DNA of 5,634 bases from the NCBI GenBank assembly GCA_023453335.1, contig JAEXTU010000186.1, forward strand, positions 1-5,634, in the 5' to 3' direction. The translations under genes and the position numbers were made by a program. Below the pieces are notes generated by a model. That model ran no database searches, was not told the origin of the DNA, and worked only from the letters and a program-made list of their open reading frames with translations. Positions 4,867 to 5,634 of the stretch are shown in pieces. Source of the DNA: Pseudomonadota bacterium (GTDB lineage Bacteria > Desulfobacterota > Desulfovibrionia > Desulfovibrionales > Desulfovibrionaceae). Numbering within the stretch: position 1 is the first letter of the stretch; the number at the start of each line of letters is the position of its first letter.

Positions 4867-5634
4867 TACTTGTCCTCCCCGCTGGTCTGGCTTTGCGCGG
4901 CCGCCTCGAGGGCCTTCTTGACCTCGACCTCGATGCGGCGCTTGTTGGCCACCTCGGCCTTGCCCAGCTCTTCGGAGAGCTTGGCCTCGGCGTCGGCGCT
5001 GGCCCGGGCGATGGCGTCGGCCACCGCCTGCTGTTTCTCTTCCTCGGCGATGCGCTCCTTGCGCTTGGACACGGCGTAGATGCCGCCCAAGAGCACCGGC
5101 CACATGCCCACCACCACCGGCACCGCGGCCAGGGCGCCGGCGGTGTAGTTGGCCGCGGGCTCGCCGCCCAGGTCCTCGCGCATGCCGATCTCCTTGAAGG
5201 GCGCGCCGGAGATGGTCATCCAGGCGGTGCCGCCCATCTCGTGCTCACCGTAGATGTGGTCCAGGTAGCGGTCCGGATGCTCCATGATCCGGGCCCGGGC
5301 CACCTTGATGACCTCGCTGCGCTTGCCGAAGACCAGGGCCTCCTTGGGGCAGGCCTCCACGCAGCCGGGCAGCTTGCCTTCCTTGAGCCGGGGCTCGCAG
5401 AAGGTGCACTTGCGGATGCGGGGGGTGAGGGCCTCGTTGTATTCGTAGGTCGGGATGCCGAAGGGGCAGGCGATCATGCAGTAGCGGCAGCCCACGCAGA
5501 CCGAGGCGTCGTAGGACACCGCCCCGTTCTCCTCCTTCTTGAAGGCCCGCACGAAGCAGGCCGAGGCGCAGGCGGGCTCCAGGCAGTGGTTGCACTGGAT
5601 CTTGCGATAGAGCGGGCCCTTGGCGCCCGGGACG
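4866..5634 (-). CDS. hmcB: HmcB, ferredoxin-like Fe-S subunit with C-terminal membrane anchor (5' end missing)
   Basis: The C-terminal 255 residues are visible; the frame runs off the right edge. Compared with the roughly 40 kDa HmcB of D. vulgaris, about a third is missing. Visible cysteine motifs, numbered from the edge: C14-x2-C17-x4-C22-x3-C26, C46-x2-C49-x2-C52-x3-C56-P, and C76-x2-C79-x11-C91-x3-C95-P. This is the four-cluster NrfC/HybA/DmsB-type pattern, with the remaining cysteines expected upstream. A single hydrophobic helix at about 165-188 is followed by KRKER and a 60-residue Lys/Glu/Ala-rich tail likely to be a long helix or coiled coil. By the positive-inside rule the tail would be cytoplasmic and the Fe-S head periplasmic, placing the head next to HmcA; this is inference. 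The protein would pass electrons between HmcA and HmcC. A GTG at 5552 could be taken for a start, but it lies inside the Fe-S domain, just after the first visible cysteine cluster. Confidence 0.93.
   Translation of the reverse strand, partial: VPGAKGPLYRKIQCNHCLEPACASACFVRAFKKEENGAVSYDASVCVGCRYCMIACPFGIPTYEYNEALTPRIRKCTFCEPRLKEGKLPGCVEACPKEALVFGKRSEVIKVARARIMEHPDRYLDHIYGEHEMGGTAWMTISGAPFKEIGMREDLGGEPAANYTAGALAAVPVVVGMWPVLLGGIYAVSKRKERIAEEEKQQAVADAIARASADAEAKLSEELGKAEVANKRRIEVEVKKALEAAAQSQTSGEDK
4874..4878 (-). promoter_or_regulatory. hmcC ribosome binding site inside the end of hmcB
   Basis: GGAGG on the minus strand lies within the last codons of hmcB, seven bases before the hmcC ATG that overlaps the hmcB stop. 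It decides the hmcC start against the longer upstream reading and supports translational coupling of the HmcB-HmcC pair. Confidence 0.75.

Noticed and set aside
4867..5103. Longer start for hmcC overlapping hmcB.
   Set aside because: The extra residues are an Arg/Gly/Gln-rich shadow of the hmcB tail; GGAGG and the family N-terminus support the ATG at 4866.
5550..5552. GTG as the start of hmcB.
   Set aside because: The same frame stays open to the window edge and the 27 upstream codons contain a C-x2-C-x4-C-x3-C cluster motif, so the GTG is an internal valine.

Overview
The window is a GC-rich stretch in which every gene lies on the minus strand, so the genes read from right to left. It carries most of an hmc operon, which encodes the high-molecular-weight cytochrome c transmembrane redox complex of sulfate-reducing Desulfovibrio-type bacteria. 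Gene order, protein sizes and family signatures point to a member of the Desulfovibrionales. The genus cannot be fixed from sequence reading alone.

Layout in transcription order: hmcB (ferredoxin-like Fe-S protein with a membrane anchor; its start is beyond the right edge), hmcC (NrfD-type multispanning membrane protein), hmcD (53-residue single-span membrane protein, easily missed), hmcE (NarI/DsrM-type five-helix probable cytochrome b), hmcF (HdrD/DsrK-like cytoplasmic Fe-S protein with two ferredoxin-type clusters and a CCG domain), a tandem-domain universal stress protein gene, and rrf1 (stand-alone response-regulator receiver domain). hmcA (the multiheme cytochrome) would be expected beyond the right edge and rrf2 (a regulator) beyond the left edge, but neither is in the window. 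Gaps between genes are 10 to 41 bases, hmcB and hmcC overlap by one base, and there is no non-coding stretch above 41 bases. The genes are therefore probably one transcript whose promoter lies outside the window.

Working together, HmcB, C, D, E and F would form a membrane electron conduit. It would link periplasmic cytochromes (via HmcA and the type I cytochrome c3 pool fed by hydrogenases) to a cytoplasmic thiol/disulfide or Fe-S acceptor at HmcF. Rrf1 is the regulator known to accompany this operon.

The departure from the well-known D. vulgaris Hildenborough arrangement (hmcF directly followed by rrf1) is the universal stress protein gene placed between the complex and its regulator. Two smaller signals sit at the same junctions: a perfect inverted repeat at the 3' end of the stress-protein gene, and a near-identical 20-base leader in front of both rrf1 and hmcE. 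I found no RNA gene, mobile element, CRISPR array or clear intrinsic terminator, and nothing that amounts to a wholly new system.
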